64,000 nucleotides of DNA from Cyanobium sp. ATX 6A2 (GCF_024346355.1 NZ_JAGQCU010000002.1:185880-249879); one strand, 5' to 3'; positions 37,916-46,534 are shown, counted from the first letter of the stretch. Made by a program: numbers and translations. Notes: a model not told the origin generated them from the letters alone.

Positions 37916-38365
37916 TTGGGCTTCCCTTTTCCCAATGGCGTCACGTCCTATCTGTACGGGGGGCTGTTCCTCGGACTGGGACTGATGGTCATGTACCTCA
38001 CCCTCGGTGTGAAAGCCGGAGCGAGTTCCTTCCTGAGCTCCACGCTCACCTACGTCACGCCGCTCACGGCTGAGCGCAGCTCGCGCCAGTGGCGTCTGCT
38101 GTTCGCCCTGGCCATGGTGCTCGGCGCCTGGCTGTACGCCGCGACCCACCAGGCGTTCTTCGTCACGGCGGTGGGCTGGTGGAGGCTGGCGCTGGGGGGT
38201 GTGCTGGTGGGTTTCGGCACGCGGCTCTCCTCGGGCTGCACCTCCGGCCACGGCATCTGCGGCGTTGCCTCGTTCTCGAGGGCGTCGCTGCTGGCGGTCG
38301 CCGTGTTCATGGCGGTGGCCATCGTCACCGCTCGGATCGTGCTGCTGCTGGGGGTGACCCCATGA
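37916..38365 (+). CDS. YeeE/YedE-family sulfur transport protein, first half-size subunit
   Basis: 149 residues with four to five membrane helices and the family signature GTRLSSGCTSGHGICG near residues 100-115, whose cysteine is thought to bind thiosulfate or persulfide sulfur. Full-length YeeE has two such halves; here they are separate genes. The only usable start after the in-frame stop at 37904-37906 is TTG at 37916 (next Met is inside the first helix). It overlaps the second half by 4 bases and precedes a persulfide dioxygenase. Confidence 0.87.
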   Translation: MGFPFPNGVTSYLYGGLFLGLGLMVMYLTLGVKAGASSFLSSTLTYVTPLTAERSSRQWRLLFALAMVLGAWLYAATHQAFFVTAVGWWRLALGGVLVGFGTRLSSGCTSGHGICGVASFSRASLLAVAVFMAVAIVTARIVLLLGVTP

Positions 38366-38805
38366 AGCGTCTGATCTCGATCCTGCTGGGTGGTGGTCTG
38401 TTCGGCTACGGGCTGGCCTGGAGCGGCATGGCCCGGCCGGAGGTGGTGCTGAGCTTCCTGCAGCTGCGCGACCTCGGCCTGCTGCTGGTGATGGCGGCGG
38501 CCCTGGCGGTCACCACCATCGGCTTCCGGCTGGCCCCGCGGCTGCGTCAGACCACGCTGCTGGGGCTGCCCTTCTCCCACGAGGTGAAGCCGATGCTGGC
38601 CGGCACCGTGCCGGGTGCCGTGATCTTCGGTGTGGGCTGGGGTCTGAGCGGCCTGTGCCCGGGGGCGGCGGTGGCCAGCATCGGCATCGGCAACGGGCCG
38701 GTGTTGATCGGCCTGGCCGGGATGTTCCTGGGCGCCTACCTGCAGGGTGTGCTGGCTGAAGGTCGCCCGAAGCTGCAGGCTGGACCGCAGCAGGGTGAGG
38801 GCTGA
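38362..38805 (+). CDS. YeeE/YedE-family sulfur transport protein, second half-size subunit
   Basis: 147 residues, four membrane helices. It has GGGLFGYGLAWSGMARPEVVL at the start and GWGLSGLCPGAAVASIGIG (about residues 90-108), where the Cys of SGLCPG matches the second conserved cysteine of YeeE-type channels. Its ATG overlaps the previous stop (ATGA). The pair should form one pseudo-symmetric channel for reduced sulfur compounds; direction of transport is not known. Confidence 0.87.
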   Translation: MKRLISILLGGGLFGYGLAWSGMARPEVVLSFLQLRDLGLLLVMAAALAVTTIGFRLAPRLRQTTLLGLPFSHEVKPMLAGTVPGAVIFGVGWGLSGLCPGAAVASIGIGNGPVLIGLAGMFLGAYLQGVLAEGRPKLQAGPQQGEG

Positions 38806-38818
38806 GTCGCCAGACGCG

Positions 38819-39952
38819 ATGGCATCCTCCGCTCCCTTTCCCCTGGCGGCCGCCGCCGGCGGTGCTCCGCTGCTGCTGCGGCAGCTGTTCGACGCCGAGA
38901 CGGGCACCTTCACCTACCTGCTGGCGGATGTGGCCTCCAGGCAGGGGGTGCTGATCGATTCGGTGTACGAGCAGCACCCCCGCGATCTCTCCCTGATCCG
39001 GGAACTGGGGATCGATCTGGTCGCCAGTCTCGATACCCACGTTCACGCCGACCACGTGACCGGCAGCTGGCGGCTGCACCGGGCCACCGGCTGCGCCATC
39101 GCCCTGGCCGCCGTTGCCGGGGCCGAGAACGTGACCCTGCCCCTGCGCCACGGTGATCAGGTGAGCTTCGGCGGCCGCCATCTGGAGGTGCGCGCCACCC
39201 CCGGCCACACCGATGGCTGCCTCAGCGTCGTGCTCGATGACCACAGCATGGCCTTCACCGGCGATGCCCTGCTTGTGCGGGGCTGCGGCCGCTGTGATTT
39301 TCAGCAGGGGGATGCCGCCACCCTCTACCACTCGATCACCGAGCAGCTCCTCTCCCTGCCCGACCACTGCCTGCTCTACCCGGCCCACGATTACAGCGGC
39401 CGGGCGGTGAGTTCGGTGGCCGAGGAAAAGGCCTACAACGCCCGGCTCGGGGGTGAGGCCGATGAGCGCGACTTCGTGGGCTACATGGAGAACCTGCACC
39501 TCCCCCACCCCAACCGGATCGCAGCGGCCTTGCCGGCCAACCTGCGCTCCGGCAGGCCCGCTGACGGTGGGTTGGAGGAAGCGGACGACTGGGGACCGAT
39601 CGAGCGCAGTTATGCCGGCCTGCCGGAACTGACGGCCGGCTGGGTGGCCGATCACCGCGAGGCGCTGACGCTGGTGGATGTGCGCTCCGAAGCGGAAGTG
39701 CAGGGCCCGGACGGTCGCATCCCGGGCAGCCTGCTTATTCCCCTGCCCGAGTTGGAGAGCCGGGCCGGCGAGATCCCCACGGATCGACCCACGGTGGTGC
39801 TTTGCCACTCCGGCAGCCGCTCCGCCCTGGCCACGCAACAGCTGCAGAAGAACGGGTTCACACGGGTGGCCAACATGCGCGGCGGCATCCGGGCCTGGAA
39901 GGCGCAGGGCCTGCCGCTGGAGCACCCCGCAGCCACTCCCACGGGACCATGA
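38819..39952 (+). CDS. Persulfide dioxygenase-rhodanese fusion
   Basis: 377 residues. The N-terminal ETHE1-type metallo-beta-lactamase domain has HVHADH (His74, His76, Asp78, His79), GHTDGCLS (His130) and FTGDALLVRGCGRCDFQQGD (Asp149), the last being diagnostic of persulfide dioxygenases. From about residue 280 follows a rhodanese domain with TLVDVRSEAEVQGPDGRIPG and active-site loop CHSGSRS (Cys329). Fusions of this kind oxidise glutathione persulfide to sulfite and can form thiosulfate. With the YeeE pair upstream (13-base gap) it forms a sulfide/persulfide handling unit. ATG 38819 is chosen over upstream in-frame codons. Confidence 0.92.
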   Translation: MASSAPFPLAAAAGGAPLLLRQLFDAETGTFTYLLADVASRQGVLIDSVYEQHPRDLSLIRELGIDLVASLDTHVHADHVTGSWRLHRATGCAIALAAVAGAENVTLPLRHGDQVSFGGRHLEVRATPGHTDGCLSVVLDDHSMAFTGDALLVRGCGRCDFQQGDAATLYHSITEQLLSLPDHCLLYPAHDYSGRAVSSVAEEKAYNARLGGEADERDFVGYMENLHLPHPNRIAAALPANLRSGRPADGGLEEADDWGPIERSYAGLPELTAGWVADHREALTLVDVRSEAEVQGPDGRIPGSLLIPLPELESRAGEIPTDRPTVVLCHSGSRSALATQQLQKNGFTRVANMRGGIRAWKAQGLPLEHPAATPTGP

Positions 39953-40344
39953 CCCTGAGGCGGCGCTCGATCCGGTTGGATCCCGGCCACCAGCTCGGCC
40001 GGATGCCGCGAGCAATCCAAGGCGATCGACGGGTTGGCGAGCCAGGAGTTCAACCCTCCGGCTGGCGAATCACCCTGGGCTGTCTACCTGTGCGGCCAGA
40101 CCTTGTGTATCGCTACGAACAGGTGGTTGTCGGACCCGCGAACCACTCCTACACTGGGTCGGTCATGCACCTGAAGCACTGCGCCACAGTGCTTTTCCCG
40201 ATATCACCGGCATCATCGGATTGTGGTTATCGGAAGCGGCAGCCCAAGTTGGCTTGGTTCTCGGAACCGTCTAATGACTAGTCAGAAGTACAGGAAAGCC
40301 TGATCGCGTTAGGGCAACTACACTTGGGTCGCATCCTGCTCTGA
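39953..40344. other. 392-bp gap at the edge of the low-GC island
   Basis: Only the first ~130 bases resemble the GC-rich host. No convincing gene is seen. It holds a terminator-like hairpin (40174-40196) and near 40273-40311 a weak inverted pair (CTAATGAC... and ...GATCGCGTTAG) that could be a worn attC or boundary site 34 bases before the mrr start. Confidence 0.5.
40174..40196 (+). terminator. Terminator-like hairpin at the left edge of the island
   Basis: AAGCACTG (40174-40181) pairs perfectly with CAGTGCTT (40187-40194) around CGCCA, followed by TT, so the 3' side ends in TTTT. It lies 222 bases after the persulfide dioxygenase gene. Confidence 0.5.
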
Positions 40345-41226
40345 ATGGCAAAGAAAGCTCAGGCTGAATTCATTCGGTGGTTCGGCCCTCTACTGGATGC
40401 CCTTCGGGATCTTGGCGATTCAGGCCGCCCCAGAGAAGTTTCTGCACGCATTGCCAAGAACCTCAGTCTTCCTGACGAGTTACTTGATCAGACACTAAAG
40501 TCTGGAGGAAGCAAGTTTCACAACCAGGTGGCTTGGGCTAGACAGTATTTAGTGTGGGAAGGCCTGCTAGATTCATCCAAGTATGGAACATGGACGCTTA
40601 CTGAAAAGGGACGCAACACCCATCTAGACGAAAAAGAGTCAAGGGACATCTTCCTGAAATGGGTCTCAATCCACGCCGAGAACCGAAAGCAAAAGAAGGA
40701 GGCTCAGGAGACAGAAGAGGAGACGCTCATGCCAGGGGCTCCCTCAGAGGAGCCCGATGAAGACGAGAAGCTTGATCTAATTAATACTCTGAGATCAATC
40801 AGTCCCTCGGGGTTCGAGAAAGTCTGTAGAGAACTTCTGAGGGAATCAGGCTTTCAGAATGTTGAAGTTACTGGGGGCTCCGCAGACGGCGGCATTGATG
40901 GCTATGGAACGCTGGAGATCAACCCTTTTGTTAGCTTCAAAGTTCTCTTCCAATGCAAGCGTTACGGAAAGGGCAACCTTGTCTCTCGTGCTCAAGTCGG
41001 TGATTTCCGCAACACGATGATTGGTCGAGCCGAAAAGGGCATCATCATCACCACATCAGGGTTTAGCAACGCGGCCGTCGAAGAAGCGAACAGAGAGGGA
41101 GCGCCACAAGTTGAACTCGTCGACGGTGATAAACTGGTCGAGATGTTTGAGAAGGTTGAGCTAGGCTTAGTAAAACGCACTGTCTATGATGTTGATCCTG
41201 CTTACTTCGAGAAGTTTAAGAACTGA
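40345..41226 (+). CDS. Mrr-type restriction endonuclease (type IV-like), in a cassette
   Basis: A 293-residue protein. Residues ~1-90 form a winged-helix Mrr N-domain (FHNQVAWARQYLVWEGLLD then WTLTEKGR). An acidic linker follows, and residues 150-270 are the Mrr catalytic domain of the PD-(D/E)xK fold: GFEKVCRELLRESGF, GGSADGGIDGYG (Asp185) and LFQCKRYGKG (Gln203, Lys205). Relatives cut methylated or foreign DNA without a partner methylase. GC and codon use (AAG, GAA, CTT, GGA more common) are unlike the host. The stop lies one base before the 90-bp attC-like site, the normal place in an integron cassette. Confidence 0.9.
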   Translation: MAKKAQAEFIRWFGPLLDALRDLGDSGRPREVSARIAKNLSLPDELLDQTLKSGGSKFHNQVAWARQYLVWEGLLDSSKYGTWTLTEKGRNTHLDEKESRDIFLKWVSIHAENRKQKKEAQETEEETLMPGAPSEEPDEDEKLDLINTLRSISPSGFEKVCRELLRESGFQNVEVTGGSADGGIDGYGTLEINPFVSFKVLFQCKRYGKGNLVSRAQVGDFRNTMIGRAEKGIIITTSGFSNAAVEEANREGAPQVELVDGDKLVEMFEKVELGLVKRTVYDVDPAYFEKFKN

Positions 41227-41227
41227 C

Positions 41228-41317
41228 TTCTAACATCGCCATTCACCTGTGCCGCCTCCACGTGTCTCCAGACTTCTCCAGTTTCATCTTGCAGCCAGTT
41301 GATGGCCAGCGTTAGCT
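41228..41317 (+). repeat. attC-like recombination site 1 (90 bp)
   Basis: It begins with TTCTAAC (R'' box) and ends with GTTAGCT (R' box, crossover next to G of GTT). The inner arms ATCGCCATTCACC and GTTGATGGCCAGC are imperfectly complementary with an unpaired spacer, as in attC. It has exactly the length of site 2 and matches it ungapped at 60 of 90 positions, with most matches in the arms. Confidence 0.75.
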
Positions 41318-41366
41318 GTTCAGGAGAACGAGCTGGCTATCCTTGAGCTGATGGGGAAGCTCAACG

Positions 41367-41600
41367 ATGCCGACAGTCCTCAGGAGCGGTCCGTATAGGT
41401 TCTACTTCTACAGCCACGAGCCAAATGAGCCACCACATATTCATGTTGATCGAGATCAGGACTCTTGCAAGGTATGGCTCACGCCAGTTGCACTTTCTTC
41501 AAGTCTTGGATTCAAAGCCAGAGAGCTACGTGAAATTGAGCGGCTTGTCAGCTTGAACAGAGCTACCCTGTTGAAGGCATGGGAGGAGTTTCATGGCTAA
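41367..41600 (+). CDS. DUF4160 protein, first gene of a two-gene cassette
   Basis: 77 residues. The start MPTVLRSGPYRFYFYSHEPNEPPHIHVDRD is the full DUF4160 signature, with the HIHV motif, followed by the end segment REIERLVSLNRATLLKAWEEF. The family nearly always travels with DUF2442 and is often seen in mobile regions and toxin-antitoxin-like pairs, but no activity is established. The last 8 bases overlap the DUF2442 gene. Confidence 0.88.
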   Translation: MPTVLRSGPYRFYFYSHEPNEPPHIHVDRDQDSCKVWLTPVALSSSLGFKARELREIERLVSLNRATLLKAWEEFHG

Positions 41601-41853
41601 CCCTGGCGAACGGGTCATAGAGGTTGCCTGCACAGAGGACAAGCTGATCGTCGACCTCGCAGACGGACGCTCCATCTCAGTGCCTCTGGCCTGGTACCCG
41701 CGCCTGCTGCACGCCACCCCCCTAGAGCGTGGTAACTGGCGGATTGCTGGCGCTGGCTTTGGAATCCATTGGCCAGATATTGATGAGGATCTGAGCGTGG
41801 AGGGGCTACTGCGCGGAGCGCCATCACCTAGGGCGAAGGTGCTGAGCAGCTAA
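41593..41853 (+). CDS. DUF2442 protein, second gene of a two-gene cassette
   Basis: 86 residues. LIVDLADGRSISVPLAWYPRLLHATPLER and GFGIHWPDIDEDLSVEGLLRG are the two conserved parts of DUF2442, which has an N-terminal beta domain similar to NikA-type regulators. It overlaps the DUF4160 gene by 8 bases. Its TAA stop (41851-41853) lies inside the AGCTAAC R'' box of the second attC-like site. Confidence 0.9.
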   Translation: MANPGERVIEVACTEDKLIVDLADGRSISVPLAWYPRLLHATPLERGNWRIAGAGFGIHWPDIDEDLSVEGLLRGAPSPRAKVLSS

Positions 41854-41937
41854 CACCGCCATGCACCAGGGCCGCCACCGTGTAGTTGACACCACGATCA
41901 GTATCTTCTTGCGGCCAGGTGATGGCAAGCGTTATTC
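41848..41937 (+). repeat. attC-like recombination site 2 (90 bp)
   Basis: R'' box AGCTAAC and R' box GTTATTC. Arms ACCGCCATGCACCAGGGCCGC and GCGGCCAGGTGATGGCAAGC pair well (GCGGCC, GGTG, ATGGC) with the bulges expected of a folded attC bottom strand. Same length and same arm sequence type as site 1. Confidence 0.75.
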
Positions 41938-42277
41938 GTACCGTGGAAGCTGCTGACGGGAAGCCATATTCAGGATTAATCGGTAGTAACAAGTTGGAAT
42001 GAAGTGGAAGCGCACCCTTCAGCTGATAGTCACCAAACCTGTCGCGGCAGTTTGGTGTATAAAGACACTGAAGCCCTGTTTTAGTAGCTTCTTCGGGAAG
42101 TCACTGAGATAACTGCCAGCCGAGCCGCGGTAGGTCTGGATGGCGAACTCAGGGTCTTCCACAGACCCCACCCATCGCGCAATGTCTCCTGTCTGGTTCC
42201 GGAAGACCAGCCCCAATCAAGTGAAGTTGATGATTGCGCCAAACAATGCCTGAAACCCTCGCATAAGCTAGCCGGCT
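41938..42277. other. Gap after the second cassette, with a possible gene relic
   Basis: No complete gene is seen. On the minus strand, 42019-42216 is open and reads protein-like (GDIARWVGSVEDPEFAIQTY, then SYLSDFPKKLLKQGFSVF), but it starts just after a stop with no ATG or GTG and only a TTG. It may be the 3' remnant of a gene cut when the island was assembled. Confidence 0.35.
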
Positions 42278-43333
42278 TCAGTCTTTGTTCATGCCAAAAA
42301 CGAACGGTTTCGCCGGCTGCAGCTGGTTAGTCACGTCGCCACCGAGCGAAAGTATCTTCTTCTCCACCTGCAGTTCTCTCTCTGTAGAGTCCTTGCTGAA
42401 GTCGAGTTTGCCATAATCGACCCAGACCACGTTGGGCGCATAGGTACTCTCGAAATAGTAACGGTCTCCGGTGAGGTCCTGAACAGTCCTGAAGATTGTG
42501 CTGGCGACGTTCGGCTTGTTCGGGTCCGGACTACCGAAGGGAACGGATACGTTTCGGATAACGCTGAACATATACGCAGCGCCCTCTGCGCGGTCAGTCG
42601 TCTTGGGCAAGCCATTGGCATAATATGCCGCGCGTACAAAGCGGTCTGAAGGGGTACGCTCACCGGGCAACGGCTTGTCGCCGCCGAAGGTGCGGTATTG
42701 CTTGAGGTTCTCGATCTGCTTGTCGTAGGTGGGCTCGTTGGTCATAACGGTGAAGCGCTTGTCGTGGTAAATCTTTGGCTTGCCTCCAATGAACTCGATC
42801 ACAGCGGAATCGCCGGACTTGTCGGACAGCGACACGTGCACCAGCGTGGGAAATCCATTCGGCAGGATGAGCGGCTCTATCTGGAACGCGTCGTTCTTCT
42901 GCGCGGCCACGGCCTCGGCGACAGTCGCATAGTTGTCGAGGTAGTACTGCACCCACTGCATCACACCGATGCCGGGCCGCCGGGGATCGCGTTTGCCAAA
43001 ATCAGTTTCGCCGGCTAGATACAAAGCGTGAGCGCTTAAGCCCATCTCATTGACACCCTCATGCGTGCCCTCGTCATAGGCAGACAAGGCCAGGCTGCCA
43101 TATTTCGAAATCCATATGTGGGGATTGTCTGCTACCGCCCCGCGCCTTTCAATCCCGCGTGGGTACATTCGGAAGGCCGAATTAGCGCGTTCCGTCCAGT
43201 CCTGGGTCCGGCCCACGAACACCTGCCCAGTTCCAGAATCCCAGAGGACACGCGAGCACGGATATGCGGGAGATGCTGAACCCAGCCCGACAAGAAAGGC
43301 GGCTAAGGTTGGTGTGACGTGACGCACGGGCAT
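42278..43333 (-). CDS. Linear amide C-N hydrolase (choloylglycine hydrolase/penicillin V acylase family)
   Basis: A 351-residue Ntn hydrolase with a signal peptide that would end just before Cys26 (ASPAYP then CSRVLWDSGTGQVF), exposing the catalytic N-terminal cysteine. GRTQDW, SAYDEGTHEGVNEMGLSAHALYL and VMTNEPTYDKQIENLKQY (with the conserved Asn) are family landmarks. Relatives cleave penicillin V, bile salts or acyl-homoserine lactones. An AGGAGG lies one base before the ATG at 43333 but 7 bases before an in-frame GTG at 43327, so the GTG may be the true start. Host-unlike codon use suggests acquisition. Confidence 0.9.
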   Translation of the reverse strand: MPVRHVTPTLAAFLVGLGSASPAYPCSRVLWDSGTGQVFVGRTQDWTERANSAFRMYPRGIERRGAVADNPHIWISKYGSLALSAYDEGTHEGVNEMGLSAHALYLAGETDFGKRDPRRPGIGVMQWVQYYLDNYATVAEAVAAQKNDAFQIEPLILPNGFPTLVHVSLSDKSGDSAVIEFIGGKPKIYHDKRFTVMTNEPTYDKQIENLKQYRTFGGDKPLPGERTPSDRFVRAAYYANGLPKTTDRAEGAAYMFSVIRNVSVPFGSPDPNKPNVASTIFRTVQDLTGDRYYFESTYAPNVVWVDYGKLDFSKDSTERELQVEKKILSLGGDVTNQLQPAKPFVFGMNKD

Positions 43334-43523
43334 TCCTCCTGTGTATGAGATGCCTGTCTAGTTTGTTAGTAGCATGGTCAGCACAAGCTGGCAGCCGTTG
43401 CTTTACATTTTGTATTGGGCTCAAAATTGGCAACTGCTGTCCGTATGCCTCCCATGCCCACCTCGGTATCGTGGGGCTGCAGGTCTTTGGCGAAAAACAC
43501 AATGACGTGAAGGAATCCGCGCC

Positions 43524-43610
43524 ACCTAACATCAAGATACAGCGGACTCGGCCCATGATTCTTGTCAAATTCATAGTGCTTCTTCCCGCTGCTGATCTTG
43601 AGCGTTCCCC
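43524..43610. repeat. Third, degenerate attC-like site
   Basis: ACCTAAC (43524-43530) fits the RYYYAAC box exactly, and 43604-43610 (GTTCCCC) is a poor partner. Inner arms ATCAAGATACAGCGG and CCGCTGCTGATCTTG are strongly complementary with a bulge. Read on the minus strand the crossover box is GTTAGGT, a perfect GTTRRRY, which would put the amide hydrolase gene about 190 bases downstream as a cassette gene. Confidence 0.45.
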
Positions 43611-43741
43611 CGTCTCAACCCCTCTCGTAAACCGGCCCACCACACACTGAGCCATCTCGGCGAAAGTGCTAGATAAAAAACCATGCCCTCCGCTCAGCCA
43701 GGGCGTCCACAAATCGATCAGTCCCCTCATCCTCATTCACG

Positions 43742-44755
<1,014 letters not shown>

Positions 44756-44836
44756 ATCCGCCCTGCGGCACCAGACGCAGTCCCTCGTTTCACATTCCGC
44801 CGGTACAGTCATCACCTGGCCCATCGAAGCGGGGCG

Positions 44837-45853
44837 ATGGCAGTCACCCAAGGCCTCAGGCAAGCCCTCATGCCTCAGCTGGCCCGCGCTGCCGCGGTTG
44901 CCCTTGTTTCCCTGATGCCGGCGCCCGCCCTGGCCACTGCCGTCGGGGCCCTGATCCAGGTGAAGGGTGCCCCGCTGCGGCCCGGCCTGCTCCAGGGAGT
45001 GGCCAGCGCGCCCCTGGAGCGGGCCGTGGATGGCCACACCCCCGTGCTCACGTTCCGCACCGGCGGGGAGGGCGGCACGGGTCAGCCGGTTCGTTTCCTG
45101 CTGGACACCGGCGCCTCCAACACCCTGGTGTCGCCGGCTCTGGTGAGCCGGCTGGGCCTCGCCAGTGTCCCCATTCCCGCCGAGGAGTTCGGCCTGGTGG
45201 GCGCGGGCAGCTCCTGTGGCGACCTCCGGCCGCAACGCGCCACGCTTCCCACCCTGCGGCTCACCGGCGGGGCCGGGCGCCTCGAGATCCGCTCCGCCGA
45301 AGCGCTGGTGCTGCAGACCGGTGGCCTGCCCGAGGGGGCGGACGGGGTGCTCGGGGCCCCGCTGCTGCGCCAGTTGCCGCTGTGGGTGGATCCCAGCGGC
45401 GGCCGTCTGGCCCTGGGATCGCCGGCCGTGGTCGCCGCGCAGCGCCAGGCCGCCGCCGATCCCACCCCGTCCACCCTCCTGCCCCTGCGCTGGAGTGCGG
45501 GGGTGCCGCTCATGCCGTTGAACACCGGCGCCGGCACCGTGCCCGCCCTCGCCGACACCGGTGCCGAGGGGCTCTTCATCACCCCCGCCCTGGGCCGGCG
45601 CCTGACGGCCGGGGCGGCACCGCAACCGGTGCTCATCGCCGGCTTCTGCGGCCTGCAGCGCGCCCAGCGCTTCTCCGTGTCCGGGATCGGCCTCGTCGCC
45701 CGGCCCCCTGTGCCGGCATCCGAGGTGATCGTCACCGCCGATCCGATCTTCGCCTCGGTGGGTGCCGAGGCGATCGTGGGCCAGGAGCTGCTGCGTCACC
45801 ACCGCCAGCTCTGGCGCCTCGACCTGGAGCCGCCCATCCTGCAGCTGTGGTGA
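44837..45853 (+). CDS. Exported aspartic protease-like protein with two DTG motifs
   Basis: 338 residues with a signal peptide (AAAVALVSLMPAPALA, cleavage near residue 33). Two retropepsin-like lobes follow: FLLDTGASNTLVSPALVSRLG with Asp90 and VPALADTGAEGLFITPALG with Asp240. Each is followed by the hydrophobic-hydrophobic-Gly flap-side pattern (ADGVLGAPLL and EAIVGQELL). Bacterial single-lobe retropepsins must dimerise; here both catalytic aspartates sit in one chain, as in pepsin. Whether it cleaves peptides is untested. Ends 22 bases before the start of the next membrane protein gene. Confidence 0.82.
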   Translation: MAVTQGLRQALMPQLARAAAVALVSLMPAPALATAVGALIQVKGAPLRPGLLQGVASAPLERAVDGHTPVLTFRTGGEGGTGQPVRFLLDTGASNTLVSPALVSRLGLASVPIPAEEFGLVGAGSSCGDLRPQRATLPTLRLTGGAGRLEIRSAEALVLQTGGLPEGADGVLGAPLLRQLPLWVDPSGGRLALGSPAVVAAQRQAAADPTPSTLLPLRWSAGVPLMPLNTGAGTVPALADTGAEGLFITPALGRRLTAGAAPQPVLIAGFCGLQRAQRFSVSGIGLVARPPVPASEVIVTADPIFASVGAEAIVGQELLRHHRQLWRLDLEPPILQLW

Positions 45854-45877
45854 ACCGCCCTCAGGGATGGATCCGTG

Positions 45878-46516
45878 ATGGACACCTTCACTGAGCTGGT
45901 GGGCCACACCCTGCGGCTCCATCCCGACGGCTTCCGGATGCTCGCCTCCGGCCAGGTGCCGGCCTGGTGGGGGGTGCTGATCGCCCTGCTCGCCGCCCTC
46001 TCCCAGGGCGTCGGCCATGCCTTCATCCTGTTCGTGAACCGGGTGTCGCCGCTGCGCTTCGCCCTCAGCCTGGTGGTGGAGGCGATCCTGCTGGTGGTGG
46101 GCTTTCTCTTCTGGGCCCTGAGCACCTGGCTGGTGGCCCGCCTCGCCTTCGCCGTGCCCGTGCGTCCCTCCGCCGTGGTGCTGGCCCTGGGGGTGGCCCA
46201 TGCCCCCCAGCTGCTGGCCTTCCTCGGCGCCCTGCCCTATCTCGGCGTGCCCTGGCTCACCCTGCTCTCCCTGTGGACGGCGATCGCCTTCGTGGTCGCC
46301 CTGGTGGAGGTGGCCGGCCTGGGGGCCTGGCAGGCTTTCACCGCCCTGCTCGGCGGCTGGCTGGTGATGCTGCTGCTGCAGCGGCGCGCCGGTCAGCCGC
46401 TGATGCGCCTGGGCCGGGCTCTGCTCAACCGCGCCGCCGGGGTGCAGCTGGTGCGCAACCGCCGCGCCCTGCGCGATCTGCTCGCCACCGGTCCCGCCAG
46501 CCGGCCACCGCGATGA
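45878..46516 (+). CDS. Polytopic membrane protein, Yip1-like
   Basis: 212 residues from ATG 45878 (a GTG one codon upstream is also possible). After a ~30-residue soluble start (ELVGHTLRLHPDGFRMLASG) come five membrane segments, from ALLAALSQGVGHAFILFV to AWQAFTALLGGWLVMLLL, then a basic cytoplasmic tail. The Pro/Gly-rich kinks and the VAHAPQLLAFLGALPYLG segment resemble Yip1-domain proteins. Function unknown. It lies between the aspartic protease and the large hydrolase-like protein, likely one operon. Confidence 0.7.
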   Translation: MDTFTELVGHTLRLHPDGFRMLASGQVPAWWGVLIALLAALSQGVGHAFILFVNRVSPLRFALSLVVEAILLVVGFLFWALSTWLVARLAFAVPVRPSAVVLALGVAHAPQLLAFLGALPYLGVPWLTLLSLWTAIAFVVALVEVAGLGAWQAFTALLGGWLVMLLLQRRAGQPLMRLGRALLNRAAGVQLVRNRRALRDLLATGPASRPPR

Positions 46517-46534
46517 GACCGCGCTGAGGCCCCC

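Noticed and set aside
43345..43650. A 101-codon plus-strand frame with PPNIKIQRTRP
   Set aside because: It runs straight through the attC-like site and has no family; the peptide is probably a translation of that site.
40085..43741. Integron integrase or transposase gene in the island
   Set aside because: No open frame in either strand shows tyrosine-recombinase or DDE motifs; the cassettes are left without an integrase in this window.
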